DNA of 64,000 bases from Oscillospiraceae bacterium (GCA_015068065.1 SVLE01000002.1:19172-83171); one strand, 5' to 3'. Numbered from the stretch's first letter, positions 1-7,854 are shown. Notes: a model not told the origin generated them from the letters alone. Numbers and translations: made by a program.

Positions 1-5
1 CATCT

Positions 6-82
<77 letters not shown>

Positions 83-85
83 TTT

Positions 86-161
<76 letters not shown>

Positions 162-173
162 ACAACCAAAAGT

Positions 174-199
174 CCTTGAGAGGGTCCCCCCTCTCAAGG
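174..199 (+). repeat. perfect 11-bp hairpin between tRNA-Phe and tRNA-Gly
   Basis: CCTTGAGAGGG and CCCTCTCAAGG form an uninterrupted stem around a four-base loop. No T tract follows, so it is not a clear terminator; it could be a processing or partial-termination element in the tRNA transcript. Confidence 0.6.
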
Positions 200-205
200 C
201 AATCT

Positions 206-281
206 GCGAGTGTAGCTCATCTGGTAGAGCGCCACCTTGCCAAGGTGGAGGTAGCGAGTTCGAGCCTCGTCACTCGCTCCA
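206..281 (+). tRNA. tRNA-Gly (GCC)
   Basis: The acceptor GCGAGTG pairs with CACTCGC, the anticodon stem CCACC/GGTGG encloses TTGCCAA with anticodon GCC, the T-loop is GTTCGAG and CCA is encoded. Confidence 0.97.
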
Positions 282-310
282 TTTTTTTGGAGCGGAACCC
301 CGCTTCATAT

Positions 311-384
311 GGTGCCATAGCCAAGTGGTAAGGCAGAGCTCTGCAAAAGCTCCACCCCCAGTTCAAATCTGGGTGGCACCTCCA
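311..384 (+). tRNA. tRNA-Cys (GCA)
   Basis: The acceptor GGTGCCA pairs with GGGCACC-type 3' strand TGGCACC, the anticodon stem GAGCT/AGCTC encloses CTGCAAA with anticodon GCA, and the 3' end TCCA encodes discriminator plus CCA. It is the last tRNA of the cluster and is followed by a terminator. Confidence 0.96.
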
Positions 385-385
385 C

Positions 386-424
386 AAGTTGCTGCGAACG
401 TTCTGTTCGCAGCAACTTTTTCTT
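386..424 (+). terminator. intrinsic terminator of the tRNA cluster
   Basis: A 14-bp perfect stem (AAGTTGCTGCGAAC with GTTCGCAGCAACTT, loop GTTCT) runs directly into TTTTTCTTT. Confidence 0.93.
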
Positions 425-433
425 TACACGGGA

Positions 434-466
434 AAACGCCAGGCTGCATTCTGCCGCCTGGCGTTT
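434..466. terminator. second hairpin, possible backup terminator
   Basis: AAACGCCAGGC and GCCTGGCGTTT form an 11-bp stem with an 11-base loop, just after the tRNA terminator. T tracts on either side are short, so termination is possible but not certain. Confidence 0.5.
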
Positions 467-540
467 ATCATCGTTCCATCAACCAGCGTTCCATTCCTAT
501 CTTTTCGCATACAACTATCCTTTTCTGCCGGCAGAAGCGG

Positions 541-569
541 TTGCTTTCTTTTCCAAAGGATGGTATGAT
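541..569 (+). promoter_or_regulatory. promoter of the phosphohexomutase gene
   Basis: TTGCTT and TATGAT are separated by 17 bases and lie 45 bases before the start codon at 614. Confidence 0.75.
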
Positions 570-613
570 GAACAGGCAGAAACCTGACATTTACATATAA
601 GGGGAAATGAACC

Positions 614-2116
614 ATGGATTACAAAAAACTGCAAAACGGCAGCGATATCCGCGGCGTGGCTCTGGAGGGTATCGAGGGCCAGCACGTCAACCTGACTGAG
701 GAGGTCTGCCGCAACATCGGCCGGGGCTTCGCTCTGTGGCTGCGCGAGCGTCTGGGCAAGAATGAGCTGCGTGTCTGCGTGGGTCGCGACTCCCGTCTGT
801 CCGGCCCCGCTCTGTCCGGCTGGATCTGCGATGCCATGGCCCAGCAGGGCATTCAGGTTACCGACATTGGCATGGCCTCCACCCCTGCCATGTTCATGAG
901 CACCGTCACCGGAGACAAGCCCTATGATGCATCCGTGATGATTACCGCCAGCCACCTGCCCTTCAACCGCAACGGTTTCAAGTTCTTCACCCGTGACGGT
1001 GGTCTGGAAAAGCAGGACATCGCCGCCATCCTCGCCAACGCGGCCGGGAATCAGGTCACCGGTCTTGCCCCCGCCGAGGTGGAGTCCGGCGCTTTTATGG
1101 ATGACTACGCCGCCATTCTGGTGGACAAGGTCCGCTCCGCCACCGGCGAGCAGCGTCCTCTGGACGGCTTCAAGGTCGTGGTGGACGCAGGCAACGGTGC
1201 AGGCGGCTTCTATGTCGAGAAGGTCCTGCAGCCTCTGGGCGCGGATACCACCGGCAGCCAGTTCCTTGATCCGGACGGCTCCTTCCCCAACCACATCCCC
1301 AACCCCGAGGATGCCACCGCCATGCAGGCCATTATGGATGCCGTAGCCGCTCAGAAGGCCGATCTGGGCATCATTTTCGACACCGACGTAGACCGCGCTG
1401 GCGCCGTGCTCTCCGACGGCAGCGAGCTCAACCGCAACCGCATCATTGCCATGCTGGCTGCCATCCTGCTGCGTGAGCATCCCGGTACTACCATCGTCAC
1501 CGACTCCATCACCTCCACGGGCCTTGCCAAGTTTATCGCAGATAAGGGCGGTGTACACCACCGCTTCAAGCGCGGTTACCGCAACGTGATCAACGAGTCC
1601 ATCCGATTGAACTCTGCCGGTCAGGACAGCCAGTTGGCCATCGAGACCTCCGGCCACGGCGCGCTGAAGGAGAACTACTTCCTGGACGACGGTGCGTATC
1701 TGGTTACCAAGCTGCTCATCGAGCTGGCCCGGGGCAAGAAGGAGGGCTACACGCTGGAGTCCCTCATCGCCGATCTGGCCGAGCCTGCCGAGAGCAAAGA
1801 GCTGCGCCTGAACATCATCCCCGAGGACTTCAAGACCTACGGCCAGAGCGTGCTGGACAGCCTGCAGGAGTATGCCGCCAAGCAACCCGGCTGGTCCATC
1901 GCCCCCAACAACTTCGAGGGTGTGCGTGTCAATCTGGATGCGGAACACGGAAACGGCTGGTTCCTGCTGCGCCTGTCTCTCCACGACCCCCTGCTACCTC
2001 TGAACATCGAGTCCGATGTTCCCGGCGGCGTGCTGACCATCGCCAGGGAGCTGGCCTGTTTCCTGCTGACCTGCGACGGTCTTGACACCGGTAAACTGGC
2101 CGAGTTCGTGGGCTAA
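614..2116 (+). CDS. phosphomannomutase/phosphoglucomutase family enzyme
   Basis: This 500-residue protein belongs to the alpha-D-phosphohexomutase superfamily, which interconverts hexose 1- and 6-phosphates through a phosphoserine. The catalytic serine loop is seen near residue 114 as TASHLPFNRNG, and the metal-binding loop near residue 256 as DTDVDRAG; a sugar-binding SGHGA motif follows near 345. The ATG is preceded by AAGGGGAAA. The exact sugar specificity (mannose, glucose or both) cannot be read from the sequence. It is a single-gene unit with its own promoter and a strong terminator, and would feed nucleotide-sugar or glycogen metabolism in the cytoplasm. The His-Leu-Pro loop variant instead of the commoner His-Asn-Pro is typical of one branch of the family. 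Confidence 0.9.
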   Translation: MDYKKLQNGSDIRGVALEGIEGQHVNLTEEVCRNIGRGFALWLRERLGKNELRVCVGRDSRLSGPALSGWICDAMAQQGIQVTDIGMASTPAMFMSTVTGDKPYDASVMITASHLPFNRNGFKFFTRDGGLEKQDIAAILANAAGNQVTGLAPAEVESGAFMDDYAAILVDKVRSATGEQRPLDGFKVVVDAGNGAGGFYVEKVLQPLGADTTGSQFLDPDGSFPNHIPNPEDATAMQAIMDAVAAQKADLGIIFDTDVDRAGAVLSDGSELNRNRIIAMLAAILLREHPGTTIVTDSITSTGLAKFIADKGGVHHRFKRGYRNVINESIRLNSAGQDSQLAIETSGHGALKENYFLDDGAYLVTKLLIELARGKKEGYTLESLIADLAEPAESKELRLNIIPEDFKTYGQSVLDSLQEYAAKQPGWSIAPNNFEGVRVNLDAEHGNGWFLLRLSLHDPLLPLNIESDVPGGVLTIARELACFLLTCDGLDTGKLAEFVG

Positions 2117-2135
2117 ACTGCATTCGTTTTATGCA

Positions 2136-2175
2136 CACTCCCCACAGCGCAAAGTGCTGTGGGGAGTGATTTTTT
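2136..2175 (+). terminator. terminator after the phosphohexomutase gene
   Basis: A 13-bp perfect stem CACTCCCCACAGC/GCTGTGGGGAGTG is followed by ATTTTTT. Confidence 0.93.
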
Positions 2176-2224
2176 GCCCGATTTGACAAGATGAAATTTT
2201 TTTCGTTTTTTCGCAAAAAAGCAG

Positions 2225-2253
2225 TTGACATTCTATAGGTCCTGTGGTAATAT
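2225..2253 (+). promoter_or_regulatory. consensus promoter of tRNA-Leu
   Basis: TTGACA, a 17-base spacer and TAATAT lie 38 bases upstream of the tRNA-Leu gene. Confidence 0.88.
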
Positions 2254-2290
2254 ACATCTTGCGCTGAGCAACAGCGCTCCACTACCAAAT

Positions 2291-2377
2291 GCGCGAGTGG
2301 TGGAATTGGTAGACTCGCTGGCTTCAGGTGCCAGTGCTCGCAAGGGCGTGTGGGTTCGACTCCCACCTCGCGCACCA
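2291..2377 (+). tRNA. tRNA-Leu (CAG)
   Basis: This is an 87-base class II tRNA with acceptor GCGCGAG/CTCGCGC, an anticodon stem CTGGC/GCCAG enclosing TTCAGGT (anticodon CAG), a variable arm and an encoded CCA. It forms a single-gene transcription unit with its own promoter and terminator. Confidence 0.97.
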
Positions 2378-2412
2378 CGGGACATCCGAAAGGATGTCCC
2401 GTTTCTTTTTTC
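2378..2412 (+). terminator. terminator of tRNA-Leu
   Basis: A 10-bp stem CGGGACATCC/GGATGTCCCG with a GAAA tetraloop is followed by TTTCTTTTTT. Confidence 0.93.
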
Positions 2413-2424
2413 TGCATTAAGATT

Positions 2425-2460
2425 AAACCCTGCACCTCCTTCAGGAGGTGCAGGGTTTTT
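2425..2460. terminator. bidirectional terminator between tRNA-Leu and the minus-strand operon
   Basis: A 15-bp stem AAACCCTGCACCTCC/GGAGGTGCAGGGTTT with a four-base loop has T-rich flanks on both strands. It most likely ends the minus-strand operon that terminates at 2474 and backs up the tRNA-Leu terminator. Confidence 0.88.
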
Positions 2461-2473
2461 CAAATCGTTTGCC

Positions 2474-3019
2474 CTATCCGACGGTGTAGCTGCCACGGAC
2501 AAGGACCTTCACCGTATTGGCGGTGGCCTTGATCCCCCGCCCGGTGATGGTGGACATGTACAGGTTGTTGGTAACCAGATCCTCCCCGTTGTTCAGAGAG
2601 CTTCCCGCCGTGGTGTTGATCAGCCCCGGGTTGGAGGGAGACACACACTGAGCGGTTCCGATGCGCAGCATCACCTCGCAACCGATGTCCATGTTCAGCT
2701 TCTGTCCCTTTTGCAGCGTGACCACGGTATAAACAGCGGCGTGCTGCCCGCTTTCCTCACCCACTATCTCCTCCATCTTTGCAGAATAATCCCGGATGGA
2801 CTGGTCCAGCTTGTCCACAAGTTCCTGCTGGTGGGCCTCCGCTTTGCCGTCCACCTGCTCCAGAATGGCAGGAATCACAGTCTTGGTCAAATAGCTCAGG
2901 GTAATGAGAGGGTCAGCCTGTGTCCCTTCCCCGGCAGCCACCGACACGCCCACTGTCAGGCAAAGTGCAGCCAGCGCCGCAACACCCAAGCGAAAAATCC
3001 ACTTTCTTCCTTTGTTCAT
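2474..3019 (-). CDS. secreted protein of unknown function
   Basis: I do not recognise the family of this 181-residue protein. It begins MNKGRKWIFRLG with a basic N-terminus and a hydrophobic segment (residues 10-30) ending VSVAAGEG, a typical signal peptide. Residues about 45-95 are charged and likely helical, and the glycine-rich C-terminal half contains GCEVMLRIG and ITGRGIKATANTVKVLVRG, suggesting a small beta domain. The ATG at 3019 was chosen over the longer ORF because AAAGGAG lies just upstream and the signal peptide starts there. It is the last gene of the run spmA-spmB-nnrD-GerS-like-alr-mazF, 49 bases after mazF, and ends at a strong terminator, so a role in the cell envelope or spore is an inference from context only. 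Confidence 0.8.
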   Translation of the reverse strand: MNKGRKWIFRLGVAALAALCLTVGVSVAAGEGTQADPLITLSYLTKTVIPAILEQVDGKAEAHQQELVDKLDQSIRDYSAKMEEIVGEESGQHAAVYTVVTLQKGQKLNMDIGCEVMLRIGTAQCVSPSNPGLINTTAGSSLNNGEDLVTNNLYMSTITGRGIKATANTVKVLVRGSYTVG

Positions 3020-3068
3020 GCTATGTACTCCTTTATATGCGGGGCGCCCCACGGGCGCCCCGGCGACT

Positions 3069-3443
3069 TTACACCAAGGTCTGGCCGGACAGGCCAAAGC
3101 TGACCGCGATGGCGTTGTCCACCTGCTTCATCACACGCTCATCCACCTTGCCCATATGCTCTCGCAGGCGGCGCTTATCCAGTGTGCGGATCTGCTCTAA
3201 CAGGATCACAGAGTCCTTGGGCAGTCCGTAGCTCATGGCCGCCAGCGAAATATGAGTAGGCAACCGTGCTTTGCCGGTCTGTGAAGTGATGGCCGCAGCA
3301 ATGACTGTGGGGCTGTGCCTGTTTCCGGTATCGTTCTGAACGATCAGCACCGGACGCACGCCGCCCTGCTCGCTGCCCACCACCGGGCTAAGATCGGCAT
3401 AAAAGATGTCGCCCCGTTTCACACTGTTATCCACATTCTTCAC
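3069..3443 (-). CDS. mazF: MazF/PemK-type mRNA interferase (EndoA-like toxin)
   Basis: The protein matches the sequence-specific endoribonuclease toxins of type II systems, closest in pattern to firmicute Endo[33 protein letters not shown] and [15 protein letters not shown] are all present, including the conserved Arg of GVRP and the Thr of AAIT used in catalysis. At up to 124 residues it has the family length. The track start is GTG at 3443; GTG at 3434 has better spacing from GGAG and may be the true start. In Bacillus and Clostridioides the toxin follows alr and an antitoxin gene; here alr is upstream but the 183-base gap holds no antitoxin ORF longer than 17 codons. Confidence 0.9.
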   Translation of the reverse strand: MKNVDNSVKRGDIFYADLSPVVGSEQGGVRPVLIVQNDTGNRHSPTVIAAAITSQTGKARLPTHISLAAMSYGLPKDSVILLEQIRTLDKRRLREHMGKVDERVMKQVDNAIAVSFGLSGQTLV

Positions 3444-3626
3444 ACTCCGCCGGAAAATAGTACGCGTTACCGGAAATCTCCTATGTAACGCAGCACTATG
3501 ATTTTCCCACGGGGCGGCCCGGATTATACCGTCCGAAAAAATTTACCTGCTGCCGCCCCCGCCCGGCGACGGGGCATTCAAACCCCGCTGCTCCGTGTCA
3601 TTCTATTCCACAGGCGGCAACAACGT

Positions 3627-4754
3627 TCAGGGCTGCCAGATTCGGGGCACTCGGGGCAGCATGTCGCACAGCAGTTCGTAGGAAATGGTGCCCAGCAGCT
3701 CGGCCGCTTCCTCCAGCGGATTGTCCTCACCAAACACAGTGGCCACGCTGCCCACCCTTACGTCAGGCAGGTCTGTAACATCCACCATGCACATATCCAT
3801 GCAGATCCGGCCCAAAATCGGAGCCTTATTCCCATCAAAGTCCACACAGAAACGATTGGACAGCGCCCGGTGGAAGCCGTCCCCATATCCCAGCGGAAGC
3901 ACCGCCACTCGGCTGTCCCGCTTCAGAATGTGTGTACCTCCATAGCTCACCGGCACACCTTGAGGCAGTTGGCGCACCGCACTCACCCGGGCATGCATGG
4001 ACATGACCGGCACAAGTCCCGGCCCGTCCAGTCCGCAGCAACTCGGATCGGGATAGTGTCCGTAAAGGGCAATACCCGGACGAATCATATCCAGATGGGT
4101 ACAGGGATATTTTAATGCAGCGGCGCTGGCTGCGCAATGGCGAATTTCAAAATTCAGGCCGTATTCTTTTTCCAGTATATCCAGCGTATCCAGAAAACGG
4201 GTAAACTGGAGCATGGTATACTCCTCGTCCCCGTCTGCGTTGGCAAAGTGGGTGAAGATGCCCTCATGCTCCAAATGGGGCAAGGCACAGACCTCAGCGG
4301 CCTCTTTTGCCGTCTGAGCGGGATCATAGCCCAAAAAGCCGATCCGACCCATACCCGTATCCAGCTTGACGTGGACGCGGGCCGTCTTGCCCAGTTCTCC
4401 GGCCGCATGGGACAGAGCCTGCCCCAATTCCAAGCTGGAAACCGCCTGAGTGATGTCATACTCCACCACCTGCCGGGCAAACTCTGCAGGTGTGATTCCC
4501 AAAATCAGGATTGGCGCCGTGATCCCGGCCCAACGCAATTCCACGGCTTCCGGCAGGCAGGCCACGGCCAGCATTTCACAGCCCAGCCTTTCCAGCCTGC
4601 GAGCCACCTCCAACGCTCCGTGTCCGTAAGCGTCGGCCTTGACCACGCCCAAAAGGCGGCATCCGAGGGGCACCATCCCCCGCAGGGTTCGATAATTATG
4701 TTCCAGTGCCCCGGCAGACAGTTCCACCCACGCCCGTTGTTTTTCCCAATCCAT
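3627..4754 (-). CDS. alr: alanine racemase
   Basis: This cytoplasmic PLP enzyme converts L-alanine to D-alanine for peptidoglycan. The PLP lysine is in VVKADAYGHGA near residue 39, and the C-terminal domain contains SYGGTH and ICMDMCMVDVTDL followed by SYELLC, all typical of the family. Its 375 residues match the usual length. The ATG at 4754 follows AGAGGAAAAAC. It is 24 bases downstream of a lipoprotein gene and upstream of mazF; in Clostridioides difficile alr2 is likewise co-transcribed with the germination lipoprotein gene gerS, so a role in spore-related D-alanine metabolism is possible beside the general one. Confidence 0.96.
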   Translation of the reverse strand: MDWEKQRAWVELSAGALEHNYRTLRGMVPLGCRLLGVVKADAYGHGALEVARRLERLGCEMLAVACLPEAVELRWAGITAPILILGITPAEFARQVVEYDITQAVSSLELGQALSHAAGELGKTARVHVKLDTGMGRIGFLGYDPAQTAKEAAEVCALPHLEHEGIFTHFANADGDEEYTMLQFTRFLDTLDILEKEYGLNFEIRHCAASAAALKYPCTHLDMIRPGIALYGHYPDPSCCGLDGPGLVPVMSMHARVSAVRQLPQGVPVSYGGTHILKRDSRVAVLPLGYGDGFHRALSNRFCVDFDGNKAPILGRICMDMCMVDVTDLPDVRVGSVATVFGEDNPLEEAAELLGTISYELLCDMLPRVPRIWQP

Positions 4755-4778
4755 GTTTTTCCTCTTCTCTTTTGTACT

Positions 4779-5372
4779 TCAAGTTAAGTCAAATTTCCCA
4801 AATTCACACAAAATCACCCGGTATCCATCCTGCAGGATTTCTCCCTGCACCAACGCATGGGTCTGCACATCAAACCACAGCACAGTTTCTCTCCCCTGCC
4901 CGGCAGGCACTTCGGGCTGTCGGCACAAAACCCGCAGCACTTCCCGTTCTCCCATTGTTTCCCGGGTACAACTGTCCATAAAGCCGGAACGCGCGCTTTC
5001 CAACAGGGCAAAAACCGCACCCAAGGGCGTCAGCCCGTCCTCTCCAAGCGGTCCTGTTTCCAGAACAGCGCCATCATACTCCAGCTGTGTTTGTGCCCCG
5101 CTGCTGCGGACAGTCAGCCCGGCAACTTCCTCCGGTGCGGTCAGCGTGAGTACGCTCTGCCCGTCCGTAAGCGTCACATCCGCCTTATAAGTATACACCC
5201 GCTGTCCATAGTCCGCCACCAGCTTCACTTGGGCAACACAACCTGCCGCAGAAAGATACTCGCCGCGGACGGTCAGTGCCAGCCCTTCAGAACCTTTTTC
5301 TCCCCCCGCTCCGCCGCAGGCGGACAGCAGAAGGGTCATCATCAGTACGCACATCACACACGTTTTGCGCAC
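4779..5372 (-). CDS. lipoprotein, candidate GerS-like (LolA-fold) germination protein
   Basis: The 197-residue product begins with a basic N-terminus and a hydrophobic stretch ending in the lipobox LLSAC (cysteine near residue 19), so it should be lipid-anchored outside the membrane. The body reads as repeated amphipathic strands (YLSAAGCVAQVKLVADYG, YTYKADVTLTDG, VLWFDVQTHALVQGEIL), a pattern that fits the LolA-like fold of GerS. The start is GTG at 5372, spaced correctly after GGAGG. It sits between nnrD and alr, and gerS-alr2 adjacency is known in Clostridioides difficile, where GerS supports the cortex amidase CwlD. The family assignment is inference from fold pattern and neighbours; sequence identity is not obvious to me. 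Confidence 0.7.
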   Translation of the reverse strand: MRKTCVMCVLMMTLLLSACGGAGGEKGSEGLALTVRGEYLSAAGCVAQVKLVADYGQRVYTYKADVTLTDGQSVLTLTAPEEVAGLTVRSSGAQTQLEYDGAVLETGPLGEDGLTPLGAVFALLESARSGFMDSCTRETMGEREVLRVLCRQPEVPAGQGRETVLWFDVQTHALVQGEILQDGYRVILCEFGKFDLT

Positions 5373-5386
5373 AGCAGTTTCCTCCG

Positions 5387-6226
5387 TTATTCACTCAGTT
5401 CCATCAGCGCCCGGGGCAAAAAGTCCAGCAGTTCTGTGGGTGTCATGGCATACTCCCCCAACTCACCGGCTGCAAAATCTCCTGCCCGACCGTGAAGCCA
5501 TACAGCCATAGCCGCACTCTCAGCCGCAGGAAAGCCCTGCCCGATCAGGGAGAGGATCATGCCTGCAAGCACATCGCCGCTGCCTCCCTTTGCCATGCCG
5601 GGGTTGCCACTGGTATTGACCCACACCCGGCCGTCCGGCGCAGCAGTAACCGTCTGGTATCCCTTCAGCACCACCACGCACCCATATTCTTCGGCGAAGG
5701 CCCGTGCCGCCCCGATTCGATCCGAAACAGGCAGTGGTTGCCCGGTCAGCCGGGCAAATTCTCCCTCATGGGGTGTAATGACCGTGGGTGCGGTGCGCCC
5801 GGTCAGCAGCCCGGTCCTCCCCTGCAGCACATTCAGCCCATCCGCGTCCAGCACAAGGGGGATCTCCAGACGTGAAACAAGGTCATGCACCAGTCCCCAC
5901 GCCCGGTCAGACTGTCCAAGACCCGGTCCGATGAGGGCTGCATCACAGGCCGATATCCGTTCATAAACCTTATTTTTGTCCTCATCCAGCGGGTGCGGCA
6001 TAGCCTCGTTACATTTAACCGCCACCACGCTCCAGATGGCTTCCGGCACGCCCAGAAATACAAGACCGGACCCGGTGCGCACCGCGGCATTGGCCGCAAA
6101 GACAGGCGCGCCTGTATAGCCCACACTGCCGCCCAGCACGTAGACCCGGCCGAAGTCACCTTTATGGGCCTGCCGCGCCCTGACAGGCAGACGGAAGGTA
6201 TGTTCATTCACCTGCACGATACTCAT
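5387..6226 (-). CDS. nnrD: ADP-dependent (S)-NAD(P)H-hydrate dehydratase
   Basis: This enzyme repairs damaged hydrated NAD(P)H using ADP. The carbohydrate kinase-like domain is shown by VYVLGGSVGYTGAP at the N-terminus, VLDADGLN near residue 122 and the C-terminal nucleotide-binding motif GNPGMAKGGSGDVLAGMI with its catalytic Asp. At 279 residues it carries only the dehydratase, without the epimerase (NnrE) domain often fused in other bacteria. The ATG at 6226 follows AGAGGGGGTG. It is 14 bases upstream of the lipoprotein gene and 48 bases downstream of spmB, so it is probably part of the same operon. Confidence 0.93.
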   Translation of the reverse strand: MSIVQVNEHTFRLPVRARQAHKGDFGRVYVLGGSVGYTGAPVFAANAAVRTGSGLVFLGVPEAIWSVVAVKCNEAMPHPLDEDKNKVYERISACDAALIGPGLGQSDRAWGLVHDLVSRLEIPLVLDADGLNVLQGRTGLLTGRTAPTVITPHEGEFARLTGQPLPVSDRIGAARAFAEEYGCVVVLKGYQTVTAAPDGRVWVNTSGNPGMAKGGSGDVLAGMILSLIGQGFPAAESAAMAVWLHGRAGDFAAGELGEYAMTPTELLDFLPRALMELSE

Positions 6227-6274
6227 ACCACACCCCCTCTCTTTTTGTTATCATACCACAATCCGGCATAAATG

Positions 6275-6799
6275 TCACCCGCCAAAACACAGCCGCACCG
6301 CCCATGCTGCTGCCATAAAGCCCGCAAGGTCGGCACACAGGGCTGCCGGCACCGCATAGCGGGTTTTCGTGATCCCAACCGCACCGAAATAAACGGCGAT
6401 GGTATAGAACGTAGTCTCCGTAGACCCAAGCATCACCGCCGCCACCCGGCCGATATAGGAATCCGGACCGTAAGCGGAAATCAATTCCGACCCCACCCCC
6501 AGCGCTGCACTGCCGCTCACGGGCCGGACCAGCATCAATGCCACCGTCTCCGGTGGGATTCCAAGGTGCTCCAGAACAGGCGCCAACAGGTGCGCGGCAA
6601 GCTCCAGCGCCCCGGAGGCCCGCAGCATATACACCGCCGTCAGCAGCGCAATTAGGGAAGGCACGATGCGCATCAGGGTGTTCAAGCCCTCCCCTGCCCC
6701 ATGGACCAGCGCTGTATATACATCCACCCTCCGACTTATGGCGTACAGAGAAACGGCAGCGATCACAAAGGGTACTAGCATGGTATAAAAAAGTTCCAC
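6275..6799 (-). CDS. spmB: spore maturation protein B
   Basis: This 174-residue polytopic membrane protein belongs to the nucleoside-recognition domain family and pairs with SpmA, which is needed for full dehydration of the spore core. It has several hydrophobic segments and the family motifs GEGLNTLMRIVPSLIALL, RPVSGSAALG and GSTETTFYTIAVYFGAVGI. The GTG at 6799 was chosen because GGAGGG lies six bases upstream and because this gives the family length; the longer ORF would read into spmA. It starts two bases after the spmA stop, indicating translational coupling. Confidence 0.93.
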   Translation of the reverse strand: MELFYTMLVPFVIAAVSLYAISRRVDVYTALVHGAGEGLNTLMRIVPSLIALLTAVYMLRASGALELAAHLLAPVLEHLGIPPETVALMLVRPVSGSAALGVGSELISAYGPDSYIGRVAAVMLGSTETTFYTIAVYFGAVGITKTRYAVPAALCADLAGFMAAAWAVRLCFGG

Positions 6800-6801
6800 A
6801 C

Positions 6802-7380
6802 TCAATCCCTCCAGATCCGTGCGCAGATTTTTGCAGCGGTGATTCCCACACCCACCGAAACAGCAGAAGCCAACCACACCGCGGGCAGGATGTCAAAGGG
6901 GGTATTGCTGCCCGCAGCTGCCCGTACCGTAGCCACCGTTGTGGGAATCAGCTGGATGGATGCCGTATTGCACACCACCAACATGCAAAGGCTATCACTT
7001 GCCACCGTACCGCTCCTTCGGCTCATCCGCCGGGCCGCCTCCAGCCCCAGCGGTGTCGCCGCATTTCCCAGCCCCAACAGATTGGCCGATACATTGGCAG
7101 ATATACTGTCCATCACGCCTCGGTCATCTGCCACATCGGGATACAGCCGTTTCAGAACAGGCCGCAGCAGCCGGGACAGTTTCTCCGCCAGCCCCGCACA
7201 GCGCATGATCTCCATGATTCCCGTCCACAGGCACATCATCCCGGCGATGGAAAGGCACAGCTCCACCGCCGCTCCCGTTCCCTCCACCGCCGCTGCGGCC
7301 ACCTGCGCCCCCCTGCCTGTGGCAAGGCCGCACAGGATGGACACTACTACCATCCCTGTCCAGATCACTGACATGGTCAT
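6802..7380 (-). CDS. spmA: spore maturation protein A
   Basis: This 192-residue membrane protein matches SpmA: hydrophobic N-terminus MTMSVIWTGMVVVSILCGL, then GAVELCLSIAGMMCLWTGIMEI, ISANVSANLLGLGNAATPLG and NTASIQLIPTTVATVRAAAG. The ATG at 7380 is preceded by GGAGAGGGGGTGCGGGCG, while the upstream part of the long ORF is non-coding. It is the first gene of the run leading through spmB and nnrD to alr and mazF, and lies divergently from an abrB-like gene. I could not identify a convincing sporulation sigma-factor promoter upstream. Confidence 0.93.
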   Translation of the reverse strand: MTMSVIWTGMVVVSILCGLATGRGAQVAAAAVEGTGAAVELCLSIAGMMCLWTGIMEIMRCAGLAEKLSRLLRPVLKRLYPDVADDRGVMDSISANVSANLLGLGNAATPLGLEAARRMSRRSGTVASDSLCMLVVCNTASIQLIPTTVATVRAAAGSNTPFDILPAVWLASAVSVGVGITAAKICARIWRD

Positions 7381-7523
7381 CGCCCGCACCCCCTCTCCAT
7401 ACACACATATGGGTGCGACCGAAAAAACATGCTCTGCCTGTCTGTTTCTCTTCCGGTTTTTCCAGTTTTTTACATATACTTCCATATTTTTAATATTGCT
7501 GACAAAATTTTCATTTTTTCCCG

Positions 7524-7551
7524 TTGACATCCAGTTTTGGAACTGTATAAT
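7524..7551 (+). promoter_or_regulatory. promoter of the abrB-like gene
   Basis: TTGACA and TATAAT are both perfect consensus matches separated by 16 bases, 52 bases before the TTG start at 7603. Confidence 0.88.
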
Positions 7552-7602
7552 GAAGGCACAGTGGCTCTATGTCTGATTTACATACAGAAAGGATCGATTG
7601 AA

Positions 7603-7848
7603 TTGAAATCAACCGGTATTGTGAGAAAAGTGGATGAGCTTGGCCGTATCGTCCTTCCCATTGAACTGCGGCATACGCTGGATATCGAGCCGAAGGACGC
7701 TCTGGAAATCTACGTGGACGGCAACACCATCATGCTGCGCAAGTATCAGCCGGCCTGTATTTTCTGTGATGATGCAAAGGATGTGCGCCTGTTTCGCGGT
7801 AAAAACGTGTGTGTAAACTGCATCAAAGATCTGAACAAGGACATCTGA
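7603..7848 (+). CDS. AbrB-family transcriptional regulator with zinc-binding tail
   Basis: The 81-residue protein has an N-terminal AbrB/SpoVT swapped-hairpin DNA-binding domain (STGIVRKVDELGRIVLPIELR, then ALEIYVDGNTIMLRKY) and a C-terminal tail with two CxxC pairs (CIFC and CVNC), which probably bind zinc. The start is TTG at 7603, since the domain normally begins MKSTG and AAAGGA is well spaced before it; the ATG of the ORF track has no ribosome site. It is likely a transition-state or growth-phase regulator. It has its own strong promoter, diverges from spmA, and is closed by a bidirectional terminator. Confidence 0.92.
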   Translation: MKSTGIVRKVDELGRIVLPIELRHTLDIEPKDALEIYVDGNTIMLRKYQPACIFCDDAKDVRLFRGKNVCVNCIKDLNKDI

Positions 7849-7854
7849 ACCGAC

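Noticed and set aside
515-1984. 489-codon minus-strand ORF opposite the phosphohexomutase gene
   Set aside because: It is a shadow frame of a clear enzyme gene; the translation is low-complexity Gly/Val/Asp-rich with no domain or ribosome site.
2225-3103. Plus-strand ORF running through tRNA-Leu
   Set aside because: It crosses a tRNA gene and two terminators and is opposite to a secreted-protein gene with good signals.
3513-3580. Short ORF upstream of mazF as possible antitoxin
   Set aside because: The best candidate encodes only [17 protein letters not shown] and has no DNA-binding fold or proper length.
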